64,000 nucleotides of DNA, from positions 1 through 64,000 of the forward strand of contig NZ_BJMN01000026.1 of the NCBI RefSeq assembly GCF_006539185.1, read 5' to 3'. The notes below the pieces were generated by a model that was not told the DNA's origin, did no database searches, and saw nothing but the letters and a program-made list of their open reading frames with translations. Shown piece after piece: positions 50,930 through 58,115 of this stretch. Source of the DNA: Streptomyces gardneri (GTDB lineage Bacteria; Actinomycetota; Actinomycetes; Streptomycetales; Streptomycetaceae). Numbering within the stretch: the first letter of the stretch is position 1; every line of letters starts with the position of its first letter. A program made the translations under genes and the position numbers.

Positions 50930-51113
50930 CCGCCACCCCCCTGCTTCCCCCTGCTACCCCACGAGATGCGCCCCGTCACATCTCAAGTCCAGGATATCGA
51001 CAGGGTGTTGGGAACACGCCAGCCTTTGCGAGGTTGCCGTGCGGGCCGCGCTTCAGGGTGCTCCCGCCAAGGATGTGCCCGGTGGAGTGCGGGTTCTCAC
51101 CGGGGCGGGCGCA

Positions 51114-51581
51114 TCAGGCGAGGCCGTCCCAGCCCCAGCGCGGGGTGGGGCCGGGGTCGCCGAGGTCGGTGCCCGGGGCCGAGGCCGAGACGTCCTTCGC
51201 GATCTTCGTGCCCCAGTCGAAGTACTCCACGACCCGGCGGCGCAGCAGGTCGTCGTCCGGCAGCTCCTTCTCCACGGCCGCCGTCATCAACTCCATCCAG
51301 CGCAGCCGCTGTTCCTCGGTGATGCCGAGCCCGAGGTGGGCGCGGAGCAGGGCCTGGTGCCCGCCGTGCTCGGCCGTGAAGCCGGCCGGCCCCGAGAAGA
51401 CCTCCGCGAGCCACACGGCCACGTGCTCCACGTGGGTGGCGGTGAAGTCGGCGAAGACGGGTGCGAGGAGGGGGTCGGCGAGGACCGCCTCGTAGAACCT
51501 CTCGGAGAGCCGCCGCAGCGCGTCGGCGCCGCCGACGGCCTCGTACAGGGTGGTGGGGTGCTGTGCGGGATCGGTGCTCAT
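51114..51581 (-). CDS. group II truncated hemoglobin
   Basis: A 155-residue 2-over-2 globin of group II. The start YEAVGGADALRRLSERFYEAVLADPLLAPVF matches the A-B helices. The proximal His is in THVEHVAVWLAEVFSGP and GGHQALLRAHLGLGIT, and the E/F region ends with the conserved ERLRWMELM-type segment. Such proteins bind oxygen or NO and often protect respiration. GGAGG lies 8 nt before the ATG at 51581. Its heme link fits the rest of the window. Confidence 0.88.
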   Translation of the reverse strand: MSTDPAQHPTTLYEAVGGADALRRLSERFYEAVLADPLLAPVFADFTATHVEHVAVWLAEVFSGPAGFTAEHGGHQALLRAHLGLGITEEQRLRWMELMTAAVEKELPDDDLLRRRVVEYFDWGTKIAKDVSASAPGTDLGDPGPTPRWGWDGLA

Positions 51582-51819
51582 GCGGACGACCTCCGGAATC
51601 CGGGACGCGGGACCTCAGCTTTCACCCAACTTGCCCTGAATCCAAGGATGTTCGCTCTCGGCGGGGCGGGTGTCCCTCCGCCCGGGGCGCCCCGACTGCC
51701 CCTCCGGACCGCCGGAGGGACGCGGTCCGCGACCGGCGGAAGCGCGGTTCGCGCGGCGGGCCGGCACCGAAGTGCGGCAAGGGCGACCGCGAGCAGCGGC
51801 ACGCGGTCGAGGGTGGGAT

Positions 51820-51945
51820 CTAGCGTCCGTTCCTTCGCGCGTCGCGTCGGAACTGCTCGATCCCCGCGCGCAGGTTGATGTAGTCGAGTGCGAGTCCCAC
51901 GCCGCGAGCGGCCCACTTCAATGCCGTCATCAGGATCTCGTCCAT
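51820..51945 (-). CDS. 41-residue hypothetical protein
   Basis: A small frame reading MDEILMTALKWAARGVG and continuing to an Arg-rich end (QFRRDARRNGR). Third-codon GC is high and GAAGGA lies just before the ATG at 51945. One amphipathic helix is likely. No family is recognised. It is short enough that conservation in relatives would be needed to be sure. Confidence 0.4.
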   Translation of the reverse strand: MDEILMTALKWAARGVGLALDYINLRAGIEQFRRDARRNGR

Positions 51946-52051
51946 CGAATCCTTCTTTCCTCGGCCTGCGTTTCCCCTTCAGACTTCGCTACGGCCCGGA
52001 AGGTTGAGCGGTGGTCGCACGGCAAGGTGGCCGAGGCTTTCGTGAGAGGCC

Positions 52052-52507
52052 CTAAGCCTCTTCCCCGATGTCCTCGTGCCAGAGGGCGGGGTACGCGGCG
52101 ATGAAGTCCCGCATGAGGGCCGTGCACGCGGGATCGTCGAGCACGACCACCTCGACGCCGTGCGCCGCCAGCCAGTCGTGCCCGCCGTGGAAGGTCTCCG
52201 CCTCGCCGACGACGACCCGCGAGATCCCGAACTGCCGGACGAGACCGGAGCAGTACCAGCACGGGGACAGGGTGGTCACCATCGTCGTCCCCCGGTACGA
52301 GCGCTGCCGCCCGGCGGCCCGGAAGGCGGCGGTCTCGGCGTGCAGGGAGGGGTCCCCGTCCTGCACCCGCCGATTGTGCCCCCGCCCGAGGAGCACCCCG
52401 TCGGCCCCGTAGAGCGCGGCCCCGATGGGGATCCCGCCTTCGCCGAGCCCGGCCCGGGCTTCGTCGAGGGCGGTGGTCAGCCATTGCCGTGCCAGTTCCT
52501 GGTCCAT
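52052..52507 (-). CDS. nucleoside deaminase (cytosine/tRNA adenosine deaminase family)
   Basis: A 151-residue zinc deaminase. The catalytic His-Ala-Glu is in DPSLHAETAAFRAAG near residue 56, and the other ligands in the Pro-Cys-x-x-Cys of LSPCWYCSGLVRQFG near 83. It resembles yeast-type cytosine deaminase more than TadA, so a free pyrimidine base is a likely substrate. The ATG at 52507 has AAGGG at about 8 nt. Confidence 0.87.
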   Translation of the reverse strand: MDQELARQWLTTALDEARAGLGEGGIPIGAALYGADGVLLGRGHNRRVQDGDPSLHAETAAFRAAGRQRSYRGTTMVTTLSPCWYCSGLVRQFGISRVVVGEAETFHGGHDWLAAHGVEVVVLDDPACTALMRDFIAAYPALWHEDIGEEA

Positions 52508-52634
52508 GCGGGAACCCTTCCCCGCCGGTCGGGAGGCATCACGCCTGCTCGGCTCCGCGCATCGCGTCGCGCGGTCGGCGCGAGCGTCACGCTGCGGCTG
52601 GATACGCTGACCGGGGCACCCCTTGGAGGACATG

Positions 52635-52985
52635 GTGACGACACAGCCTGACCACACCGGAGAGCTCATCCCGCGCCCCGAGCAGACTCCCTCCGCTCTG
52701 CGGGCAGCCCTCGCGGTCGTCGCTCCCGAGCGGCTGCCGGAGATGGACGCCAGCCAGCGCGCCGCCGTGACGGAGGCCATAGAGCAGAGCGGCATCACGC
52801 CCCTGCGCATGTTCCTGATCCAGTGGGCCGCCGTCATCGAGATCGAGCGGTTCCCCGACACCGCGCGCGAACTGCGCCGCGCCGAATACCTGGCCCGGAT
52901 CTCCGAGGACCCGGAGGAGAGCCGCCGGTACGTACGAACGGCCGGGGACATCATCCGTGCCGCGCACAAGGCGGTAGGCGGGTGA
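52635..52985 (+). CDS. DUF6247 protein, possible antitoxin
   Basis: A 116-residue acidic, mostly helical protein (PSALRAALAVVAPERLPEMDASQRAAVTEAIEQSGITPLRMFLIQWAAVIEIERFPDTARELRRAEYLARI) of the DUF6247 type. I use the GTG at 52635, 5 nt after GGAGG (52625-52629); the ATG at 52632 is too close to it. Its stop overlaps the GTG of the next, smaller gene (GTGA). The size, acidity and coupling suggest the antitoxin half of a type II toxin-antitoxin pair, which is an inference. Confidence 0.7.
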   Translation: MTTQPDHTGELIPRPEQTPSALRAALAVVAPERLPEMDASQRAAVTEAIEQSGITPLRMFLIQWAAVIEIERFPDTARELRRAEYLARISEDPEESRRYVRTAGDIIRAAHKAVGG

Positions 52986-53233
52986 GCTGGAGGTGGGAGT
53001 ACGACCCCGACGAGGAGTACGTGATCGGGGGAGCGCCGCCGGCCTTCGTCGCCGAAGTGGAGAAGAGCGCCGATGAGCTGGTCAGAGCCGCGGAAGCCCT
53101 CTACCTCGACGGCTCCTCGTTCCAGGGGGACAACCCGAGGAGCGAACACGTGCGCGTACCCGGCGGGATGTTCGTATTCCTTCTGGTCCCGCGCCACGAA
53201 TGCGGATACGTCCTCCAGGTGACGTACGTCTGA
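52982..53233 (+). CDS. small protein with RelE/ParE-toxin-like pattern
   Basis: An 83-residue protein. After WRWEYDPDEEYVIGGAPPAFV comes a helix (VAEVEKSADELVRAAEALYLDG), a turn, and three beta strands (SEHVRVPGGMFVFLLVPRHECGYVLQVTYV), the order found in RelE-superfamily mRNA interferases. Catalytic residues cannot be assigned, though the conserved Arg and His in VPRHECG are candidates. Coupled by GTGA to the DUF6247 gene. Also possible: a partner protein with no toxic role. Confidence 0.6.
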   Translation: MSWRWEYDPDEEYVIGGAPPAFVAEVEKSADELVRAAEALYLDGSSFQGDNPRSEHVRVPGGMFVFLLVPRHECGYVLQVTYV

Positions 53234-53244
53234 GGCGCGCGCCC

Positions 53245-53511
53245 TCAGCCGCCGCTGGTGGGGGTGACGTAGGAGCCCTTGCCGCGCACGGTGATCACGA
53301 GCCCGCGATCCCGGAGCTCCTGAGTGGCGCGCCGCGCGGTGAGCCGGGCTACGCCGTACTCCTCGGCCAAGCGGTTCTCGGAGGGGATGGGGCGGTCGGG
53401 AGCGAGAGCGCCGGAGGCGATCTGCTTGGCGATGATCTCGGCCAGCTGGACGTAGAGCGGGGTGGCGCTCTGGGGGTCCAGGGGGCCGGTCGGCGCGGAG
53501 TTATCGCTCAT
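53245..53511 (-). CDS. short GntR-family regulator
   Basis: An 88-residue regulator that is almost only the GntR winged helix (PLYVQLAEIIAKQIASGALAPDRPIPSENRLAEEYGVARLTARRATQELRDRGLVITVRGKGSYV). It has no effector domain, like KorSA-type regulators of streptomycete integrative elements and plasmids. TAGGTT (53518-53523) lies 6 nt upstream of the ATG, indicating a leaderless mRNA. A GT-n-TA-n-A half operator (53567-53573) and other TCTAC copies occur in the divergent region. Confidence 0.85.
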   Translation of the reverse strand: MSDNSAPTGPLDPQSATPLYVQLAEIIAKQIASGALAPDRPIPSENRLAEEYGVARLTARRATQELRDRGLVITVRGKGSYVTPTSGG

Positions 53512-53615
53512 GTGTCCAACCTAGAGCGATGTGCATCTACACGATCGGATGGATCTCTCTCTACTTGTCTACAGAGGGCTGTGAGGAAGCGCTAGGTTCC
53601 TCGGGCAAGCGAAGA

Positions 53616-53644
53616 CCCCGGCGAGGTGGCTAGACCTCCCGGGG
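53616..53644 (+). promoter_or_regulatory. leader stem-loop of a small two-gene operon
   Basis: CCCCGG plus GAGGT pair with ACCTC plus CCGGGG (11 bp, one bulged C, loop GGCTAG). It ends 32 bp before the GTG at 53677. It could be a terminator from upstream or a leader element for the two genes that follow. Confidence 0.55.
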
Positions 53645-53676
53645 CATGGCCACCAACTACCAACGGAGTTGATGAC

Positions 53677-53991
53677 GTGCGGAACCCTATCGCGCGCCTA
53701 CTGGGCAGGGCGCTGATCCCCGTACTGCTCGGGCTGCTCATGCTCACCCTCCCGCCCACCGGCCGCCACCGGCCCCGCCCCGCGGCATCGGCGCGCGCAC
53801 CCCGGCATCGTGCGTCCGCCCGGCGGTCTCCCTACGCCCAGGAGCAGACGCAGCTCCTCGACGGCTCCCGGTCGCCGCTGGAACGGCCCTACCTGCGGGC
53901 GGAGCAGCGCAGGCGGCGGCGTGCGTTGTGGCTGGCGACGGTCGGGGTGGACGTCGACCAGCGCAACATCCACGCCGGGAGCGCCCGATGA
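53677..53991 (+). CDS. small basic membrane protein, unknown
   Basis: A 104-residue protein. One N-terminal hydrophobic segment (LLGRALIPVLLGLLMLTLPP) is followed by a strongly Arg/Pro-rich tail. GGAG is 8 nt before the GTG at 53677. No family is recognised. Its last bases overlap the start of the next gene (ATGA). The set GntR, hairpin and two small genes looks like a unit derived from a mobile element. Confidence 0.6.
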   Translation: MRNPIARLLGRALIPVLLGLLMLTLPPTGRHRPRPAASARAPRHRASARRSPYAQEQTQLLDGSRSPLERPYLRAEQRRRRRALWLATVGVDVDQRNIHAGSAR

Positions 53992-54335
53992 GCCGCTGCG
54001 GCGCACGGCGGTCCGTGTGCGACGTCGCCGAGGCGGTGCGGCCGGTGTGGGGCGGCTCCGTCTGCGTGCTCGCCGTGGGGCACGACGGTCCGCACCGCGA
54101 CCGGGCGGGCGACGGCTGGTGGGTGACACCGGAGATTGTCGACGCGGTGACCGTGTCCCTGCTGGCCCGTGCCCTCGCGTCCCCGCCCGAGCCGGAGTTC
54201 CGGTCGCCCCGCTGCATCGTCGGCCGCCACGACCGCTGCGGGGACCACGAACCGCGCGACAGCGGCGTACAGGGAGTCCGATACCTCGTGTGCGGGTGTC
54301 TCTGCCATCCGGCGGCGCTCAACCGGCTGGAATAG
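53988..54335 (+). CDS. Cys/His-rich small protein
   Basis: A 115-residue protein. Cysteines and histidines cluster at the start (MSRCGARRSVCDV, then VCVLAVGHDGPH) and at the end (RCIVGRHDRCGDHEPRDSG, then VCGCLCHP), so one or two zinc sites are likely. The function is unknown. It is coupled by ATGA to the preceding small membrane protein. Confidence 0.62.
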   Translation: MSRCGARRSVCDVAEAVRPVWGGSVCVLAVGHDGPHRDRAGDGWWVTPEIVDAVTVSLLARALASPPEPEFRSPRCIVGRHDRCGDHEPRDSGVQGVRYLVCGCLCHPAALNRLE

Positions 54336-54344
54336 GCTCGCCGC

Positions 54345-54710
54345 ATGGTGCAGAGCAGTGCGGTGGACGTCGACGCGTATCTGGCCGAGGTGCCGGAGGG
54401 GCGCAGGGACGCGCTGGCCGGGTTGCGGCGGTTGTGCCGGGCCGAGCTCAAGGGGTTCGACGAGGTCATGGCGTACGGCATGCCCACGTACATGCGCGAG
54501 GGCGCCGCCGAGATCGCCTTCGCGAGCCAGAAGCAGTACATCTCCTTCTACCTCATGCGGAGCGACGTCCGGGAGGCGTTCGAGGAGCGGCTGGCCGGCC
54601 GGGACATGGGCAAGGGCTGTCTGCGCTTCCGTAAGCCGGAGGACGTCGATCTCGATCTGGTGCGGGACCTGCTGAGGGCCGTGGCGACGGCGCCGGGCGC
54701 CGTCTGCTGA
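54345..54710 (+). CDS. DUF1801 domain protein
   Basis: A 121-residue protein of the DUF1801/YdhG-like family (VDAYLAEVPEGRRDALAGLRRLCRAEL near residue 9, MAYGMPTYMREGAAEIAFASQKQYISFYLMR near 42, MGKGCLRFRKPEDVDLDLV near 88). Relatives have been called intracellular iron chaperone proteins, which is not certain. TAGGCT (54333-54338) lies 6 nt before the ATG: a leaderless promoter. Confidence 0.83.
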   Translation: MVQSSAVDVDAYLAEVPEGRRDALAGLRRLCRAELKGFDEVMAYGMPTYMREGAAEIAFASQKQYISFYLMRSDVREAFEERLAGRDMGKGCLRFRKPEDVDLDLVRDLLRAVATAPGAVC

Positions 54711-54849
54711 CCTCAGGGCCTCCCGGGGGAGTGAACCGGCGCGCGGGGGCGGTCAGGGGGCGCGTGGCGGGCGGCTCGGCGGGTGTGGGGCCCTTGGCGG
54801 GGCCGGGTGAGCACCCGGAGGTGTGACGGAGCGCTATCGTCCGGTGACT

Positions 54850-55446
54850 ATGAGGATGGACGACCTGGCTCTGGCGGCCGCTTCGGCGGCCGTCCTCCTG
54901 TTAGCGGTCCCCGTGCCCGTCCACGCGGCTTCGGCCGCGGCCCCGCACCGGTGCGAGGGCGGCGAGGTCGACTCGCGTGGGCGGTCGTCCGTGGACGGCC
55001 GTGAGATCGCGTGGGACGACGAGTCGAAGTTCGACGACGCGCGCAAGCACGCGATCAAGGTCTGGACGGCGGGCACGCTCAAGCAGGTGACGGTCAAGCC
55101 CGACGGCGCGACGTCGTACGCCGACCTGGAGTGGCGGGACGCCAACAGCGTCACCGGCCAGTGGACCGATGTCTACGGCAAGTGGGCCGCGCGGCACGGG
55201 ACGGATCACCTGACGCTCAACCGGGCCTACCTGGACGACGGGAAGCGGTACGGCAAGGCCGAGCACCGCAGGCGGGTCGCCGCCCATGAGCTCGGGCACG
55301 CGCTCGGCTTCTGCCACAAGGCCTACGGGTACGGGACGCACCACTCGGTGATGTGGGCGGACTACGGCCTCATCGAGGGCAAGCGGATCAACGGGCCGAC
55401 CTCGCACGACATCACGGCGTATCACGCACTCTGGGGACGATCATGA
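54850..55446 (+). CDS. secreted metzincin-type metalloprotease
   Basis: A 198-residue exported protease. A signal peptide of about 28 residues ends near VHAASA. The zinc site HELGHALGFCH (residues 146-156) has all three His ligands, the Glu base and the family Gly, and a Met turn follows (HHSVMW, Met 168). Codon 18, inside the signal peptide, is TTA (54901-54903), the only TTA codon I found in the window, so translation should need the bldA tRNA and be developmental. I start at the ATG at 54850; TATCGT (54834-54839) lies upstream. Its stop overlaps the next gene (ATGA), which encodes a possible membrane-bound inhibitor. Confidence 0.82.
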   Translation: MRMDDLALAAASAAVLLLAVPVPVHAASAAAPHRCEGGEVDSRGRSSVDGREIAWDDESKFDDARKHAIKVWTAGTLKQVTVKPDGATSYADLEWRDANSVTGQWTDVYGKWAARHGTDHLTLNRAYLDDGKRYGKAEHRRRVAAHELGHALGFCHKAYGYGTHHSVMWADYGLIEGKRINGPTSHDITAYHALWGRS

Positions 55447-55931
55447 GCATGAACAGGAAGAGGACGGCTCTTCTGGCAGGCGCGGTGGCTGCCGGGGTGT
55501 TGGTCGCGGGCGGCTGGTTCGGGTACCGGTATCTGGAGGAGCCGCTCGGGTCCGGAGAGGTCCTGCGGGGCTACGACGCCACCAGCCCGGCGGCCACCGC
55601 GCCGCACACCGAGAACGTGTTCGCCGGGCGCGTGGCGGCTTTCGAGGAGCAGCGCGAGATCGAGGGGTGGACGCAGGACGTCTACCGGGTCGAGGTCGCC
55701 TCCGTGCTGCGGGGGACCGTGCGCGGGACGGTCCGGGTGACGTACGGCCTGGACGAGGGCACCGCCGGCCGGCTGGAGGAAGGCAGCACATACCTCTTCG
55801 CCACCCACGCCTGGGCAGACACCGTGAAGGACGGTCACGCGCAGCTGTACCAGGGCGAGATGAAGCCCTTGGACGAGCGGCAGCTGGCCGCGTGGAAGGA
55901 AGCGGTCGCGCTGCCGATGGCGCCTCGGTAG
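55443..55931 (+). CDS. membrane-anchored protein with TIMP/NTR-like fold (copy 1)
   Basis: A 162-residue protein. A short basic start and one membrane helix (ALLAGAVAAGVLVAGGWFGY, residues 9-28) place the rest outside the cell. The outer domain follows the OB-fold pattern of tissue-inhibitor-of-metalloprotease/netrin-like domains: ENVFAGRVAAFEEQRE, VYRVEVASVLRGTVRGTVRVTYG, LEEGSTYLFATHAW. The N-terminal Cys used by animal TIMPs to bind zinc is missing. It is about 60 percent identical by eye to the next gene and coupled to a metzincin gene. An inhibitory or docking role is an inference. Confidence 0.68.
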   Translation: MSMNRKRTALLAGAVAAGVLVAGGWFGYRYLEEPLGSGEVLRGYDATSPAATAPHTENVFAGRVAAFEEQREIEGWTQDVYRVEVASVLRGTVRGTVRVTYGLDEGTAGRLEEGSTYLFATHAWADTVKDGHAQLYQGEMKPLDERQLAAWKEAVALPMAPR

Positions 55932-55937
55932 GCAGGC

Positions 55938-56417
55938 GTGGACGTGAGGGGGAAGGCGGTGGGGCTCGCCGCGGGCGCGGTGGTCGCCGGAGCGTTGGTG
56001 GTGGGCGGCTGGTTCGGCTACCAGCAGCTGGAGGCGCAGGTCGCGGCGGGTGAGGTGCTGCGGGGGTACGACGCCTACACACCGGCGGGTACGGCGCCGC
56101 ACTCCGAGAACGTCTTCACCGGACGCGTGAAGGCATTCGAGGAGCAGCGGGACATCGACGACTGGACGACGGACATCTACCGGGTCGACGTGGTCTCGGT
56201 GCTGCGAGGGAACGTGCGGGGCACGGTGCTCGTCCCCTTCGCCTCGGACAAGGAGCCTGCCCAGCGGCTGGTGGACGGCGAGACGTACGTGTTCGCGACC
56301 CAGGGGCAGGACGCCGACGGCTACTGGCTGATGTACCAGGGCGAGATGAAGCCCGTGGACGATGCGCAGCCGGCCGTGTGGAAGGAGGCGGCGGCGCTTC
56401 CGGTGGCACCGGAGTAG
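55938..56417 (+). CDS. membrane-anchored protein with TIMP/NTR-like fold (copy 2)
   Basis: A 159-residue paralogue of the preceding protein, starting at a GTG 6 bp after its stop. It has the same layout: membrane helix (VGLAAGAVVAGALVVGGWFGY), shared GEVLRGYDA block after it, then ENVFTGRVKAFEEQRDIDDWTTDIYRVDVVSVLRGNVRGTVLVPF and VDGETYVFATQGQ, and a shared end (WKEAAALPVAP). It differs most in the loops that would contact a partner, as if the two copies serve different targets. Confidence 0.68.
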   Translation: MDVRGKAVGLAAGAVVAGALVVGGWFGYQQLEAQVAAGEVLRGYDAYTPAGTAPHSENVFTGRVKAFEEQRDIDDWTTDIYRVDVVSVLRGNVRGTVLVPFASDKEPAQRLVDGETYVFATQGQDADGYWLMYQGEMKPVDDAQPAVWKEAAALPVAPE

Positions 56418-56512
56418 CCGGCCATTACCTGGGACGTCATCGACCTCCGGTGCGGGCCGGTGTCACGATCGTTTCCGTACCCAGCCCGGCCGATCGGAAG
56501 GACACCGGCACC

Positions 56513-56863
56513 ATGACCGCCTACGCCATCGCGAAGCTGAACACCGAGGCCCCGCACGCCGACGTCGTCGAGTACATCGAGCGCATCCCCGCCACCTTCG
56601 CGCCGTACGGCGGCCGCTTCCTCGTGCACGGGACGGCGCACGAGGTGAAGGAGGGCGACTGGCCCGGTGCGGTCGTGATGATCGGGTTCCCCGGGATCGC
56701 CGAGGCGCGGGCCTGGTGGGACTCGCCGGCGTACCAGGAGATCGCGCCGCTGAGGTACCGGCACATGCCCGCCGACATCGTCCTGGTCGAGGGCGTCCCC
56801 GCCGGCTACGACCCGGCCGTCACCGCGAACGCCCTGCGGGAGTCCCTGCCTGCCGCCGGGTAG
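56513..56863 (+). CDS. DUF1330 domain protein
   Basis: A 116-residue protein of the dimeric ferredoxin-like DUF1330 family (TAYAIAKLNTEAPHADVVEYIERIPATFAPYGGRFLVHG, VMIGFPGIAEARAWWDSPAYQEIAPLRYR). The fold is shared with monooxygenases; the activity is unknown. The ATG at 56513 has GGAAGG about 11 nt upstream. Confidence 0.82.
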   Translation: MTAYAIAKLNTEAPHADVVEYIERIPATFAPYGGRFLVHGTAHEVKEGDWPGAVVMIGFPGIAEARAWWDSPAYQEIAPLRYRHMPADIVLVEGVPAGYDPAVTANALRESLPAAG

Positions 56864-56913
56864 CCCCGGGGCCGCAGAGGAAACGGTTGGCGTGCGGGGT
56901 CCGCGGAAGCGGG

Positions 56914-57000
56914 TAACGTCTTTGGCATGTTCTTCCAGGCGTCGATTCACGAGTGAGAGCGGGATGGGCCTCTGCCGGCGTCTTCGACGTCGACGCCCAT
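56914..57000 (+). promoter_or_regulatory. leaderless leader-peptide frame plus alternative hairpins
   Basis: TAACGT (56914-56919) is 7 nt before an ATG that opens a 9-codon frame (MFFQASIHE, 56927-56956). Just after its stop, ATGGGC/GCCCAT (56964-57000) and GGCGTC/GACGCC (56977-56997) can form mutually exclusive pairings. This layout resembles a translation-coupled attenuator in front of the DUF6243 gene. Confidence 0.4.
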
Positions 57001-57051
57001 TTCCCCACCGCTGAATCCGTAGATCACTTCACCTCATGACCGGGAGAACCC

Positions 57052-57267
57052 GTGACCGACAGCAAGAACATCAACAACCCCGTGGGCCAGGGCGGCGGCC
57101 AGCGTAAGAGGCAGTCCCGCGCCGAGCGGCAGAACAACGGGCCGCACCGCAATCTCGACCGGCAGAGTGCGGCGGACAAGAAGGCGGAGCTGGTGCGCAA
57201 GATGCGTGAGAAGACCGGCGTGGCCGAGGGTGCCGGGCAGGCGGGCGACGGAGCCGCTGAGAGCTGA
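57052..57267 (+). CDS. DUF6243 family small protein
   Basis: A 71-residue, highly charged, probably disordered protein (NINNPVGQGGGQRKRQSRAERQNN, ADKKAELVRKMREKTGV). It matches the streptomycete DUF6243 pattern: a Gly/Arg start and a short C-terminal helix. GGGAG is 5 nt before the GTG at 57052. The function is unknown; a strong terminator follows. Confidence 0.7.
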   Translation: MTDSKNINNPVGQGGGQRKRQSRAERQNNGPHRNLDRQSAADKKAELVRKMREKTGVAEGAGQAGDGAAES

Positions 57268-57280
57268 CGCATCGCCGTCT

Positions 57281-57315
57281 CAGGGCCCGGACCGCTGCGT
57301 GCGGTCCGGGCCCTG
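57281..57315. terminator. bidirectional terminator
   Basis: A perfect 15-bp stem CAGGGCCCGGACCGC with loop TGCGT, between the convergent DUF6243 and oxidoreductase genes. Confidence 0.9.
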
Positions 57316-57329
57316 TTGCGTGACGACCC

Positions 57330-57944
57330 TCAGCGGAAACGGGCGAGCGGGGTCTCGTTCCGGAAGAAGGTCTTGGCGCGGAGCATCGCCTGCTCGTCGG
57401 CGCGGACCCGGCCGGGTCGGGAGGCGGTTCCGGTCAGTACGCCGCCGAAGCGCATCCGCAGGTAGGCCGCCGAATGGTTCAGCGCGGTCACCAGGCCGTC
57501 CGCGACCGCGTGGTCGTCGTCCGACATGGCCGTCACGCCCCACAGCGTCCCGCCCGCCATCCGCTCCTTGAAGTCCGACGCGGGGACGTTCAGCCAGCCC
57601 GACCAGTAGTCGAGGTAGCGCTTGGTCTGTGCGGAGAGGGTGTACCAGTACAGGGGCGAGGCTATGACGATGTCGGTGGCCTCCACCGTCGCCCGGCGCA
57701 GCAGTTCCTCGGTCTCTCCGGCCGGCCACTCCGCGGTCTCGTGCCGGCCGTCCTGGAAGTCGGGCAGCGGCAGGTCGTTCAGGTCCAGCCAGCGCTGCGG
57801 GACGGAGGAGGGCAGTTGCGCGGCGGCGGCGCGGGCGAGGATCTCGGTGTTGCCGTCGGAGCGCGAGCTGCCGAGGACGAAGAGGAACGAGCGGTCCCGG
57901 AGGTCCGGGCCGTCCGCGTCGCCGCGTGCCGTGTCGAGGGTCAT
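57330..57944 (-). CDS. NAD(P)H-dependent FMN oxidoreductase
   Basis: A 204-residue flavodoxin-fold protein. The FMN phosphate loop is FVLGSSRSDGNTEIL near residue 22, then ASPLYWYTLSAQTKRYLDYW near 95. It is probably a quinone or azo-type reductase. The ATG at 57944 has GGAG 5-6 nt upstream. Confidence 0.85.
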   Translation of the reverse strand: MTLDTARGDADGPDLRDRSFLFVLGSSRSDGNTEILARAAAAQLPSSVPQRWLDLNDLPLPDFQDGRHETAEWPAGETEELLRRATVEATDIVIASPLYWYTLSAQTKRYLDYWSGWLNVPASDFKERMAGGTLWGVTAMSDDDHAVADGLVTALNHSAAYLRMRFGGVLTGTASRPGRVRADEQAMLRAKTFFRNETPLARFR

Positions 57945-58115
57945 GTCTGCTCCGGTGGTGTGGGTGCCTCGGTGCCGTGTGTCGTGTGTCGTGGCCAACT
58001 TTCCTTGTTCCTGGGGTATTCCGGACGGCCTCATCGGCCCCGCCGATCGGTCCCATCGGGAGGACGGTCCACTGGCTCGTGGACCCGCTCCCGGGGCGCT
58101 CGTAGCGTCGTCCCC

